Below, one piece after another: positions 27,496 to 35,833 of a DNA stretch of 64,000 nucleotides. Location of the stretch: the NCBI RefSeq assembly GCF_011440375.1, contig NZ_JAAOIR010000001.1, forward strand, positions 1,426,001-1,490,000, in the 5' to 3' direction. Numbering within the stretch: the stretch's first letter is position 1; every line of letters starts with the position of its first letter. The notes under the pieces are model-generated. The model saw nothing but the letters and a program-made list of their open reading frames with translations. It did no database searches and had not been told where the DNA came from. Both the position numbers and the translations under genes were made by a program. This stretch comes from Halorubellus sp. JP-L1 (lineage in GTDB: Archaea > Halobacteriota > Halobacteria > Halobacteriales > Natrialbaceae).

Positions 27496-27826
27496 CGACG
27501 ACGGGTACGTCCACCGACCGGGCGCGGCCCGCGACACCGACGCCGACGGTGACGACGCCACCGGCCCCGCCGACGACCCGGGTACGGGAACGACCGATTC
27601 GGTGGACGATGACGTCCAGGGCGCGCATCCCGACGCGGTGGACCGGGGCTTCGACGGTCGCGGCTGGGTGCTGATCGGCGTGCTCGCGTTCTCGCTCCTG
27701 GGCGCGCCGCTGCTCATCCTCTGGCGGCCGCCGGTGTTGCCGTACTGGGTGGCGCTCCTGGCGCTCCCGATGCTGCCCGCGATACTGCTGGGGGCGGTCG
27801 GCGTCTGGGCGACGACGCGCCCGTAG
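27485..27826 (+). CDS. small haloarchaeal membrane protein
   Basis: 113 residues, GTG start overlapping the dehydrogenase by 11 bases. Residues 1-60 are acidic and low-complexity. Two membrane helices follow (about 62-80, WVLIGVLAFSLLGAPLLIL, and 84-108, YWVALLALPMLPAILLGAV). The cytosolic acidic arm plus a helical hairpin is common in haloarchaeal genomes; no function is known. Coupled expression with the dehydrogenase is likely. Confidence 0.65.
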   Translation: MSADDDGYVHRPGAARDTDADGDDATGPADDPGTGTTDSVDDDVQGAHPDAVDRGFDGRGWVLIGVLAFSLLGAPLLILWRPPVLPYWVALLALPMLPAILLGAVGVWATTRP

Positions 27827-27978
27827 CCGGCCGACGATACGCTTGGTGGCGACCGACTCCTCGCCGTTCTCGGCGGTCGAGTAATCCGCCAGCGATGGCT
27901 CGCGGCGAACGTGGAACGGGTAGGGGTAGAGGGGGGGTCGTCGTCCGGGACGACGATGGCGAGGGCTCGCGCCTCGGG

Positions 27979-28302
27979 CTAGCAGAGGGCTGCTGGGGGG
28001 CCGTCGAACTCGCTGTCGATCCGGTCGACGACGGCGACCGAGAGCGCGACGTCGGCCTCGGGCGTCGCGTCGCGGTCGGCGTACTCGACGAGCGCGCACC
28101 GCAGTCGCCACGCCTCGAACGCTGTGAACCGGTTCTCGCCGGCTTCGAGTTTCTCGGCGACCTCCAGGGCCCACCAGGGTTGTGCGTCCGCGTCCTCGTC
28201 GAGGAGGTGCGCGAGCACGACGTGATGGACGACCCAGGCTTCGGCTCGCGAGAGCTCGAGGCGGTTCGTCGGCGTCCGGTCCGGTGCTGGTTCGGTCGAC
28301 AC
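27979..28302 (-). CDS. small conserved haloarchaeal protein
   Basis: 107 residues, soluble and helical (LSRAEAWVVHHVVLAHL, WWALEVAEKLEAGENRFTA, RLRCALVEYADRDATPEA). The spacing of conserved Trp and His suggests a small helical bundle. I recall similar haloarchaeal proteins as an unnamed DUF but cannot place it further. The start at 28302 has an A/T-rich element (gatataaac, 28350-28359) about 50 bases upstream. Function unknown. Confidence 0.65.
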   Translation of the reverse strand: MSTEPAPDRTPTNRLELSRAEAWVVHHVVLAHLLDEDADAQPWWALEVAEKLEAGENRFTAFEAWRLRCALVEYADRDATPEADVALSVAVVDRIDSEFDGPPAALC

Positions 28303-28518
28303 GATCGATCACGAGGCGCGAGGCCTCGCCCGGCAGTACGCGGTCGCCGGATATAAACATTGGCGTGTGTTAACAAGTGACGTACAGACGAGAGCGGTCG
28401 ACCGGGGACGAACTCGCCACCACGGAGAACCGACCGTTCGCAACCGGTCAGTCGATTCCGACGCCGCCGTTCGGTGCCGGAGCGCCGATACCGCCACCGG
28501 TCGTACTCGGGCGGCAGT

Positions 28519-29103
28519 TCACTCCACGTCGCGACGCATCGCGATCTCGAACCACGGGCAGAGCCGGAGCTGACGGTAGAACTCCGGCTGCTCGTGGAGG
28601 CGCTCGTAGGGCACCCACATGAGGCCGCCGACCTCCTCGGGGTTCGGGTCGAGGTCGGTGTCGTGCAGCGTCGCCTGCAGGACCGCGCAGACCTCGTGCT
28701 CGACGCCCGCGTTCTCGAAGTACCGCTTGTACTCGAAGCGGTCCGTGACGCGCAAGTCGTCGTACTGGTCCGGCGTGACCCCGAGCTCGTCGTCGAGACG
28801 CTGTCGGGTCGCCTCCTCCTGCGTCTCGCCTTCGCGCGGGTGCGACGCGACGGTGCCGTCCCACCACGTCCCCCACAGGCGCTTGTCGGGCGCGCGCTGG
28901 GCGAGCAGGATGCGGTCGTCCTGGTCGAACAGGAGCGCCGTGAACGCGCGATGCCGGATGCCGTCGCCGGTGTGCGCGTCCAGGCGGTTCACGAGGCCCT
29001 CCGGGTCGTCGTTCGCGTCGACCGCGATGACGTCCTGCGAGGCGTTCTCGTGCTCGAGGTTCGCGCCAGCGTCTGCGTCCGCGGGCGAATCGGGTGCGCT
29101 CAT
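28519..29103 (-). CDS. idi: NUDIX protein, type I isopentenyl-diphosphate isomerase-like
   Basis: 194 residues from ATG 29103. The family pattern is clear: IRHRAFTALLFDQDDRILLA, then LWGTWWDGTVASHPREGE, then EEATRQRLDDELGV (NUDIX-type box) and HEVCAVLQA, which carries the second catalytic Glu. In characterised type I enzymes the catalytic Cys lies just before the second His motif (V-C-x-H-P); here that position is Ala (TVASHP). Isomerase activity is therefore doubtful. It may hydrolyse or bind a diphosphate, or act with a relaxed mechanism. It stands alone. Confidence 0.78.
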   Translation of the reverse strand: MSAPDSPADADAGANLEHENASQDVIAVDANDDPEGLVNRLDAHTGDGIRHRAFTALLFDQDDRILLAQRAPDKRLWGTWWDGTVASHPREGETQEEATRQRLDDELGVTPDQYDDLRVTDRFEYKRYFENAGVEHEVCAVLQATLHDTDLDPNPEEVGGLMWVPYERLHEQPEFYRQLRLCPWFEIAMRRDVE

Positions 29104-29771
29104 ACCCGAACCGAACGCAAACCGAATTGAAACCACCTTCGACTCGCACCCGATACCAATTCGCTGGCGAGTTCGCCACGAAAGACCGTATCGAGAACGC
29201 ACCTCACGCACCGAGAACAACTGGACCACCCACAAAACCACCCACAGCATCGCCGCACCCCACCACCGCCACGACCCAGAACCACCACCACACGCACTCG
29301 CTCGCTCATACACACCGACCGACCACACCGCGAACACCCAGAAAGCCCCGGCTCGACTGCACCGCAACCGCGACCGCACCGCGCCCTGCCCTCCCCCTGC
29401 TCGCAGCACGCGCGCAGTTCCGCGCGCGCTGCTCGCGGCCCGGGTGAAGTGACGAGTCGAGCGTGCGAGCGCCGGTTGGCGCGCGCTGTCGCAGTCGCGC
29501 GAGTGAAGGCGAGCGCGGCTGCGTCGATACCGTGCGAGGTTCCCGCGAGTGAAACGAGCGGGAGTCGGCTGGGGAGGACGAGGCTGCGGTGTGGACGCGG
29601 TGCTGCTGCGGTGGGATGGGACTGAACGGGGCCGGCCTGGGGCGTTCTCCGAGGTCTCACCACGAACTTCCGAGAAGAGAGCCACGGAACCGACTGCCCG
29701 CGGCTAGTAGCCGTCAGACGCGACTGAGAGAGACGGACAAAGCACTTGATGTCTCGATTTGAGTTCCGAAT
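29104..29771. other. gene-free 668-bp stretch with strand-skew switch
   Basis: Open frames here show no family resemblance. From about 29105 to 29445 the + strand is strongly A+C-rich (runs such as caccaccgccacgaccc). From about 29446 to 29650 it is G-rich. The switch point (about 29395-29440) holds an imperfect hairpin of alternating GC (cacgcgcgc, then gcgcgcgctg). It separates two outward-reading genes: Idi on the minus strand and the lipoprotein on the plus strand. Confidence 0.6.
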
Positions 29772-30137
29772 ATGCAACGTCGGCATTTCCTTGCGCTCTC
29801 CGGAACGGTTTCGCTTGCAGGCTGTACGGGAATGCCACAGGACGCCGTCGTGAAAGCGGACCAGCAGTCCGCGACTGCCGGGACCATCGACATTGCATTC
29901 CGCGACTTACCTGGGCCAGAGCAACGAATCGTCGAGATCGCCGTCGAAGAGGAGTTCTATCATGCCTGTCCGGAACTCCCTGAGGCCGTTCGCTCCCTCG
30001 CCAACCGCATCGAGAGCGAACGACCGTACCTCGAATATCACGGTGAGTCATACGGACTATGGATTAGTATCACGGACCAAGTCTATGCGATGACTGCTTC
30101 TCCCCCCGAGAACTCTCCTAGCTGCGGGATATTTTGA
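29772..30137 (+). CDS. putative Tat lipoprotein, lower G+C than neighbours
   Basis: 121 residues. MQRRHFLALSGTVSLAGC is a twin-arginine signal ending in a lipobox, with Cys18, so the mature part (about 103 residues) would be anchored outside the cell. No domain is recognised. The mature sequence (VEIAVEEEFYHACPELPEAV) is acidic and mixed helical. Base composition and codon third positions are visibly less G+C-rich than in flanking genes, a sign of recent acquisition or weak constraint. It stands alone after the skew-switch region. Confidence 0.65.
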   Translation: MQRRHFLALSGTVSLAGCTGMPQDAVVKADQQSATAGTIDIAFRDLPGPEQRIVEIAVEEEFYHACPELPEAVRSLANRIESERPYLEYHGESYGLWISITDQVYAMTASPPENSPSCGIF

Positions 30138-30248
30138 ACCGGCGGATGCACACCCTGTCTCTCCCGTGATTCGTGGGACGTGGAGTGACACGTGCTCGGT
30201 GGAATCGTTCGGGCGTGCGCCACGTTGCGGTTCGACGTCGGAGTCGAG

Positions 30249-30662
30249 TCACCCGAGGCGTTCGTCGAGGATGAGTCGGGTCTTGGTCGCGTCGACGTCC
30301 TCGAGTTCGCGCGCTTGCGTGATGAGTTCGTTCACGCCCTGGGTGTCGGCGGCGTCGACGACGAGGACGATGTCTTCCTCGCCGGAGACCATCCAGACGA
30401 AGTCGACCTCGTCCCAGTCCGCCATGCGGTCGGCGACCTCGCCCGTGGCGACGTCCACCGCGACGCCGACCTCGATCATCGCTTTGACGTTCCCCGTGCG
30501 CGTGGAGACGGTGAAGCGCTCGATGACGTCCTCCTCGGTCATGCGTTCGACGCGGTTGCGGACCGTGCCCTCGCTGGTGCCGACCTCCTCGGCGATCTCG
30601 GTGTACGGCGTTCGTGCGTCTCGACGGAGGACGTTGAGGATGCGGCGGTCGAGTTCGTCCAT
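30249..30662 (-). CDS. Lrp/AsnC family transcriptional regulator
   Basis: 137 residues. An N-terminal helix-turn-helix (MDELDRRILNVLRRDARTPY, then VGTSEGTVRNRVERM) is followed by the AsnC ligand-binding/oligomerisation domain (about 60-135: MIEVGVAVDVATGEVAD, VDFVWMVSGEEDIVLVV). Haloarchaeal Lrp genes commonly lie divergent from carA, as here. The start at 30662 has a TATA-like element (ctaaacg on +, 30691-30697) about 32 bases upstream. Amino-acid-dependent control of carA and its own gene is likely, through the inverted repeat at 30707-30725. Confidence 0.88.
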   Translation of the reverse strand: MDELDRRILNVLRRDARTPYTEIAEEVGTSEGTVRNRVERMTEEDVIERFTVSTRTGNVKAMIEVGVAVDVATGEVADRMADWDEVDFVWMVSGEEDIVLVVDAADTQGVNELITQARELEDVDATKTRLILDERLG

Positions 30663-30706
30663 GGAGATGCGGTAGTACACCGTCCCCCACCTAAACGATT
30701 GCGAAA

Positions 30707-30725
30707 TTCGTAACGATGCTACGAA
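30707..30725. promoter_or_regulatory. inverted repeat between lrp and carA, candidate Lrp operator
   Basis: TTCGTA (30707-30712), a 7-base spacer, then TACGAA (30720-30725): perfect 6-base arms. It sits 8 bases upstream of the carA TATA element (cttatg, 30733-30738) and about 10 bases upstream of the lrp TATA element, so a bound dimer could control both promoters. Binding by the adjacent Lrp is inferred from position. Confidence 0.55.
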
Positions 30726-30767
30726 AGCAACGCTTATGGGGCCGGCCGCGATACGTATCTCGTAACG

Positions 30768-31832
30768 ATGGACGCCTACGTAGCCATCGAGGGTGGACAC
30801 GTGATCGAAGCACGTGGCCGCGCTCCAGGAACGACGAACGGCGAACTGGTCTTCACGACAGCGTACACGGGATACGAGGAGAGCCTCACCGACCCGTCCT
30901 ACGAGGAACAGATCCTCACGTTCGCGTACCCCCTCATCGGGAACTACGGCGTCCGAGAAGAGCGCTTCGAGTCCGACCGCGTCCACCCGAACGCGGCGGT
31001 CGCTCGCGAACTCACCGACGACGTCGCCGAGTGGCTGACCGCCGAGGGCGTCCCCGCCGTCGACCAGATCGACACGCGCGACCTCGTCACGGACGTCCGC
31101 GAAGACGGCGCGATGGCGTGTGGGATCGCCGTCGGCGACGACGTCACGCCCGAGGACGCCCTCGCCGAACTCGAGGACTGCACCGCGATGAGCGACCACG
31201 AGGACATCGGCGCGCAGGTCTCCGTCGACGAACTCGAGGTCACGACGGGCGACGCCGACGGCGCGACCGTCGCGCTGCTGGACTGCGGCGCGAAGCAGTC
31301 CATCGTCGAGTCCCTGAACGAGCGCGGCGCGACCGTGCACCGCCTCCCCTACGACGCGACGCCCGAGGACGTCGACGCCGTCGACCCCGACGTCCTGTTC
31401 GTGTCGAACGGCCCCGGCGACCCCGCGAACTTCGACGCCGCCGTCGACGTCGTCGACGCGTTCGTCGGCGACGTCCCCGTCGCCGGCATCTGCCTCGGCC
31501 AGCAGATCGTCGCTCGCGCGCTCGGCGGCACCACCGAGAAGATGGCGTTCGGGCACCGCGGCGTGAACCAGCCCGTGCAGGACGTCGACTCCGGGAAGGT
31601 CGTCATGACCACGCAGAACCACGGCTACACGGTCGCCGACGCCCCCGAAGCCCTCGACGTCTCCCAGATCAACGTGAACGACGGCACCGCCGAGGGCCTC
31701 GACAGCGACGACCTGGACGTCATCACGCGCCAGTACCACCCCGAAGCCAACCCCGGCCCGCACGACTCCATGGACTTCTTCGACGACGTGCTCGGGATGG
31801 CGTCGGCGAAGCGAACGGTCCTCGCGGACTAG
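30768..31832 (+). CDS. carA: carbamoyl-phosphate synthase small (glutaminase) subunit
   Basis: 354 residues. It releases ammonia from glutamine for CarB, feeding pyrimidine and arginine synthesis. The N-terminal domain holds FTTAYTGYEESLTDPSY and YPLIGNYG. The class I glutaminase domain has NGPGDPANFD, VAGICLGQQIVARALGG with the nucleophile Cys, and QYHPEANPGPHDS with the catalytic His. It is single-copy here and lies 6.3 kb from carB, which is encoded on the opposite strand. The start has a TATA box 30-35 bases upstream. Confidence 0.96.
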   Translation: MDAYVAIEGGHVIEARGRAPGTTNGELVFTTAYTGYEESLTDPSYEEQILTFAYPLIGNYGVREERFESDRVHPNAAVARELTDDVAEWLTAEGVPAVDQIDTRDLVTDVREDGAMACGIAVGDDVTPEDALAELEDCTAMSDHEDIGAQVSVDELEVTTGDADGATVALLDCGAKQSIVESLNERGATVHRLPYDATPEDVDAVDPDVLFVSNGPGDPANFDAAVDVVDAFVGDVPVAGICLGQQIVARALGGTTEKMAFGHRGVNQPVQDVDSGKVVMTTQNHGYTVADAPEALDVSQINVNDGTAEGLDSDDLDVITRQYHPEANPGPHDSMDFFDDVLGMASAKRTVLAD

Positions 31833-31910
31833 CGGCGGACGTAGGCGTCCACTCCTCCGAACGCTCGACCGGACAGCGACGGCGTCGCTCACGTCCGGGC
31901 GACCCGCGAG

Positions 31911-32657
31911 TTACCCCTGCGATGGAATCGAGTACCCGGAGCGGCGGGCGACGAGCCCCGTCTCGGGGCCGGCCCACGCGAAGGAGACGCTGTCCGTCGT
32001 GGTGGCGGCGCGCGCGCTCGCCACTTCGAACGTGCGATTGCGGGCTTCGGGCGTGGTGAGGGCGGCGGCCATCAGCCACGCGAGGTCTCGGCGGGGGATG
32101 CGGCCGCTGACGACGTCCGTGCCCTCGGTCGTGACGACGTCGCGCGTGCGGGCGCCGTCGGTGACGGTTCCCGTCCGGAGGATGGTGTGGGGGACGCCGC
32201 GTTCTCTGAGCGAGCGCTCCGTCGCGTCGAGCGCGCGAAGGAGGCGGTGGTTGTAGAGTCTGATCGGGAGGACCATTCCACGAGTGGAGTCGCCGACGCC
32301 GATCGTCGAGTGCAGGACGACGTACGGTCGGTCGGCGTCGTCGGTGGCGTCGAGGAGGTTCTGGAGGCCACTGCCGGCGTCGAGCGAGCCGACGACGCGG
32401 CCGAGTGCGCCGTCGGTGACGGTACAGCAGATGGCGTCGACGTCGGCGACGGCGGCGGCGAGTCCCTCGTCGTTCGCGAGGTCGGCGACGACCACGTCGT
32501 CGGCCCCGTCGCTGCGCGCACCGGACTCCGCGCCGGGCGAACTCACGAGCGCGCGGACGGTGTACTCGGTGTCCGCGAGGTACGACAGGAGCGCGGTCCC
32601 GACCGGCGTTGCGGCGTCTGCAACCAGGACGCGATACGATTCGTGTGGCACGTTCAC
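31911..32657 (-). CDS. atypical SDR NAD(P)-binding protein
   Basis: 248 residues. The Rossmann start is YRVLVADAATPVGTALLSYL (a variant of GxxGxxG in which the first Gly is Ala), followed by DVVVADLANDEGL and an IGVGDSTRG stretch. RTGTVTDGARTRDVV and a TFEVASARAA ending match the NmrA/SDR_a5-like proteins that bind NAD(P) and often act as redox sensors or reductases. No Tyr-x-x-x-Lys catalytic pair is seen. Convergent with carA, with about 80 bases between. Confidence 0.75.
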   Translation of the reverse strand: MNVPHESYRVLVADAATPVGTALLSYLADTEYTVRALVSSPGAESGARSDGADDVVVADLANDEGLAAAVADVDAICCTVTDGALGRVVGSLDAGSGLQNLLDATDDADRPYVVLHSTIGVGDSTRGMVLPIRLYNHRLLRALDATERSLRERGVPHTILRTGTVTDGARTRDVVTTEGTDVVSGRIPRRDLAWLMAAALTTPEARNRTFEVASARAATTTDSVSFAWAGPETGLVARRSGYSIPSQG

Positions 32658-32723
32658 ATAGTACGCACTGGGGGAGGTAAAACGTTCCGTGCGACCACCG
32701 CCGGACCGGTCCCGGTGACGTCC

Positions 32724-33014
32724 CTACCCGTTGCGTCGGCCCCCGGTCCCACGGCCGTCCACCCCGTCGTCGTCCCCGACTTCCGTCGGCGGATGGACGA
32801 ACAGCACGTCGACGATCGCGATCACGCACGCGAGTGCGGCGGGCGCGAGCAGCGACTCGGGCGAGTACCCACTGAGGAACGCACCGACCACCGACGAACA
32901 GAGCAGCACGGGAATCGCACCGAGGACCACGTCGTACCTCGACGGCCGCAGGCCACGGCCTCGTTCGCTCGCGATCGATTCGACACCCCGCTGGTCGGCG
33001 CGTGCTTGGCTCAT
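32724..33014 (-). CDS. small membrane protein, two TM helices
   Basis: 96 residues. A charged N-terminal arm (about 1-27) precedes two hydrophobic helices (VVLGAIPVLLCSSVVGAFL and LLAPAALACVIAIVDVLFV), then an Asp/Gly-rich tail. No function recognised. The strand upstream of the ATG at 33014 has an A/T-rich element (about 33048-33060, tgtaaaaatttcg on +) that fits a promoter. It is on the same strand as the SDR gene and 67 bases upstream of it. Confidence 0.65.
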   Translation of the reverse strand: MSQARADQRGVESIASERGRGLRPSRYDVVLGAIPVLLCSSVVGAFLSGYSPESLLAPAALACVIAIVDVLFVHPPTEVGDDDGVDGRGTGGRRNG

Positions 33015-33459
33015 GGTACGCTCTACCGACACGTACGAGCGGTTCGATTGTAAAAATTTCGCCGAAAACCGCCACCGAACCGTCACCGAACCGCCATCGA
33101 ACGAACGAGAACTACCGGCCGAGGATCTCCCTAAGCGAGAAAAATAATATCTATACGTTATCCACCGCGTCGCGACGCTGGCACGGTAGTCGCGGACCGC
33201 GGACCGGGCAAGCGGCGACCCCGGCCCCCCAGCTCGACACCTCGAACGCGTCGTCAACGACCGGTCCGTCGCCAGGGGCCGGTTCGCCGCCAGGGGCCGG
33301 TTCGCCGCTATCACCCGGTTCGTCGTCATCGACCGGTCCGTCGATAGCGTCCGATTCCCGCCATCTCTCCCTCGACCCCGTGATACGTCCGAGCAGGGAG
33401 CGACCGCGCGAGAAAGCGCGGCCGAACTACGGAGTCGGCCGCGTGCATTCGACGCCAGG
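33015..33459. other. gene-free 445-bp stretch with A/T-rich promoter zone and repeats
   Basis: No credible gene. The left part holds the promoter of the small membrane protein (about 33048-33060). A second A/T-rich block, aaaaataatatctatacg, lies at 33140-33157 with no obvious start beyond it on either strand. At about 33270-33306 there are two 18-base direct repeats (gccaggggccggttcgcc) followed by a degenerate third. These lie downstream of the halocyanin stop and may act in termination. Confidence 0.55.
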
Positions 33460-34131
33460 TCAGCGAACCGTGAACGAGCCCTCCATGCCGAGGCTCTGGT
33501 GGGGCGCGCAGTAGCACTCGTAGTCTCCGGCGGCCTCGAACGTGTGCGCGAGCAGGTACCCCTCGGCGTACGTGTCCGAGGCGCTCCCGGGCGTGCCCGT
33601 CCAATCGGAACCCTCGGGTTTCTCGCGAACGCGGACGTTGTGCCCGGTGTCCGTCCACTGCCAGTGGACGGTATCGCCGGCGTCGATCGCGAACGTCTCC
33701 GGCTCGAACCGGAACCCGTCTGGCGCGACTTCGACGACCTGGTCGGGCTCTCGCTCCTCGGGCGGCGTCGTCTCCGTCGCCGTCTCCGCGCTCCCACCAT
33801 CGGTCGTGGTTCTGTCGCCATCACTCGTGGTCGCACCGTCGTCTGTGTCCGTGGTCGTCTCACCGCCGGTGCCGTCGTCCGCCGTCGTGGCTGCAGCGTC
33901 GTCTCCGTCAGTCGAGCCGTCGATCGCTGGCGACGTGGCCGTGTCCGTCGACGTTCCGGCGTCGGGGCGATCGGGACCCCACGGGTTCGAGAGGCAACCA
34001 GCGGACGCGAGCACGAGTGACAGCGCCCCGCCCGCGCCCGCGAGGAGGCAGCGGCGACTGTGGACACCGTCGCTACCGCGACCGATGTCGCGGTCGCCGT
34101 CCGCGTCGAGGGCAGCGTCTCGGTCGGTCAT
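33460..34131 (-). CDS. halocyanin-like blue copper lipoprotein
   Basis: 223 residues from ATG 34131. A Tat-type signal (SRRCLLAGAGGALSL) leads to a lipobox (ASAGC). A Thr/Asp-rich disordered linker runs to about residue 118. The plastocyanin-like domain follows, with copper ligands in TGHNV (His), YCAPHQ (Cys and His) and LGM (Met). It would carry electrons at the outer membrane face. It is the last of four genes that overlap by 4 bases each; its ATG overlaps the stop of the 6TM gene. In this operon it is coupled to a 2Fe-2S protein and a methyl-accepting protein, suggesting redox sensing. Confidence 0.88.
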   Translation of the reverse strand: MTDRDAALDADGDRDIGRGSDGVHSRRCLLAGAGGALSLVLASAGCLSNPWGPDRPDAGTSTDTATSPAIDGSTDGDDAAATTADDGTGGETTTDTDDGATTSDGDRTTTDGGSAETATETTPPEEREPDQVVEVAPDGFRFEPETFAIDAGDTVHWQWTDTGHNVRVREKPEGSDWTGTPGSASDTYAEGYLLAHTFEAAGDYECYCAPHQSLGMEGSFTVR

Positions 34132-34802
34132 GCGTGGTCCTCCTCGCGGTCGTCGTCCGTTGGCGCGTTTCCGAGGTCGCGGAACTCGTAGGACGACCCG
34201 CTCGCGTCCGGACTGGTTCCGGTCGCGCGGTCGCCCGTGCGGGCGTCCACGAGCAACGGGACGGCGTGGACGACGCCGGTCGCCGCGAACGCCCAGTCCG
34301 GGACCGTGGAGGGAAAGAGAACGGCCGCGAGGACGACAAGTCCCGCCGCGAACGCGGCGACGAGGTACGCTGCGCGGGCGCGGTGCGCCGCGACAACGCC
34401 CGTGAGCGCGAACCCGATCGCGAGGACGACCGGCCACGGCGCCCACAGGAGCGTCCGGCCGAGTTCGGGCCCGACGAGTCCCGCCAGGGCGACGGCGTCG
34501 AGGGAGAGCGCGCCCGCGACGAGGACGCCCCACGCCCACAGGAGCGGACTGTACCGGACGTCGCGCTGGCCGGCGAGAACGCCGAGCGCGACCATCGCGA
34601 CGCTCGCGAGCGCCCAGTACCCGACGACCACGACGGCGCCGTCGACGCCGACCGTCGAGAGCGCGAACCCGGGGGTCGAAGCCAGGAACTGCGTGAGCGC
34701 CCACCCGAGCGCGCCCAGGACCGCGCCGACGACGAGGACGGCGTCGATACCGACGCCCTCCTGCATCTCCGCGTCGGTCTGGGCCGCGGCCGTGTCCATC
34801 AT
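34128..34802 (-). CDS. six-helix membrane protein of the taxis/redox operon
   Basis: 224 residues; a second Met follows at position 2. Six hydrophobic segments span about 20-185 (VLVVGAVLGALGWAL, VVVVGYWALASVAMVALG, LLWAWGVLVAGALSL, LLWAPWPVVLAIGFALTG, AYLVAAFAAGLVVLAAVLF, WAFAATGVVHAVPLL). An acidic C-terminal tail follows. There is no His pair pattern for haem and no recognised family. By operon position it may link the membrane sensor to the 2Fe-2S and copper proteins, or act as a quinone- or ligand-sensing unit. Overlaps both neighbours by 4 bases. Confidence 0.7.
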   Translation of the reverse strand: MMDTAAAQTDAEMQEGVGIDAVLVVGAVLGALGWALTQFLASTPGFALSTVGVDGAVVVVGYWALASVAMVALGVLAGQRDVRYSPLLWAWGVLVAGALSLDAVALAGLVGPELGRTLLWAPWPVVLAIGFALTGVVAAHRARAAYLVAAFAAGLVVLAAVLFPSTVPDWAFAATGVVHAVPLLVDARTGDRATGTSPDASGSSYEFRDLGNAPTDDDREEDHA

Positions 34803-35833
34803 CGCCCGTCACCCCCGGCGGTCGCGGACCCGCTCGGACCGTCGGCGGCGTAGTCGTACTCGCCCGCGTACTCCGCCGCCGTCACCACGATCTGGTCCGG
34901 GCGGTCCGACGCAACCACCTCGTCCGCATCGACACGATCCGCGGCGTCCACCGCACCGTCGACGTGCTGTCCCCAGTAGCCGTCGTGCTTGCCGACGGTG
35001 ACGTCGCCCTGGACGTGCGTCTGGCAAGCGAGCCGGAGCCCGCTCGCCGCCTCGTGGGGCGGGAGACTGAGTCGGCGCCGCTCCCGGTCTCCCATCTCGT
35101 CGACGTCGCCGTCGCAGGACACCGCGCACGTCCCGCAGAGGCCGTTCCCGCCGCAGTTCGCGACCTGCGTCACGTCGTTGTGCGGCGAGTGCCCCTCGGC
35201 GGCGAGCAGGACCGCCCGCAGCTGGTCGCCGACCTCGCACGTCACCGACGTGTCGCCGAACGTCACCGTCGGCGTCCGCCGGAACGCGGGGCTCTCCCCG
35301 TCGTACAGGAGATCGACGCTCGTCGTCAGCCAGCAGCCCGCGTACTTGCCCGCGGTCTGGCGCGCGAGCGCGAACTCGTACGTTCGGTCACCGTCGGGAT
35401 GTCGTGCGAGCACCGCCTGCGTGAACCGGTCGCCGTCGCGCTCGGCCGCGCCGCGCTCGATCGCGTCCGCGCCGACGAGCCGGTCGTACATCGGGCCGAG
35501 CAGCGTCGCCGCGAACCCCTCGAGCGAGCCGTGCGCCTGGCGGAACGACGGCGCGGCGAAGTCGAAGAGCGTCCGCACGACCGCCGGCACCGTCCCCGCG
35601 TCACGGGCCGCCCGTGCGTCCACCGTCGCCGCCTCGATTGCGTCCAGCTGCACGCGGAGCGCCGCCGCCGGCTCGAACGCCGGCGACGGACCGACCGCGG
35701 ACTCGCTCCCGTCGACGGCCGCATCCGCTCCCGCCTCGGCCGCGGCGTCCGCGGACGAATCGCCGTCGCCGTCCCTCGCCGACCGCGCGTCGGCCCCGAA
35801 CACGAACTCGGCGTCCTCCTCGGGCTCGGTCAT
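34799..35833 (-). CDS. DUF4864-like domain fused to 2Fe-2S ferredoxin
   Basis: 344 residues. Residues 1-55 are acidic and disordered. A domain at about 58-170 (RVQLDAIEAATVDARAARD, then LFDFAAPSFRQAHGSLEGF) resembles the DUF4864/NTF2-like family. A plant-type ferredoxin follows (about 180-300), with CGGNGLCGTC and RLACQ giving the four cluster Cys. It has no signal peptide, so it is cytoplasmic. The fusion puts a redox centre next to a possible small-ligand domain. The gene sits between the methyl-accepting protein and the 6TM protein, overlapping each by 4 bases. Confidence 0.8.
   Translation of the reverse strand: MTEPEEDAEFVFGADARSARDGDGDSSADAAAEAGADAAVDGSESAVGPSPAFEPAAALRVQLDAIEAATVDARAARDAGTVPAVVRTLFDFAAPSFRQAHGSLEGFAATLLGPMYDRLVGADAIERGAAERDGDRFTQAVLARHPDGDRTYEFALARQTAGKYAGCWLTTSVDLLYDGESPAFRRTPTVTFGDTSVTCEVGDQLRAVLLAAEGHSPHNDVTQVANCGGNGLCGTCAVSCDGDVDEMGDRERRRLSLPPHEAASGLRLACQTHVQGDVTVGKHDGYWGQHVDGAVDAADRVDADEVVASDRPDQIVVTAAEYAGEYDYAADGPSGSATAGGDGR

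Noticed and set aside
29094-29447. 117-residue frame in the C/A-rich stretch
   Set aside because: Its composition only reflects the base skew (Thr/His/Pro-rich), with no start signal and no similarity to any family.
34128-35833. Possible frameshift splitting one long gene into the 6TM and ferredoxin proteins
   Set aside because: Each frame has a proper start and complete domains, and 4-base overlaps recur through the operon, so these are separate coupled genes.
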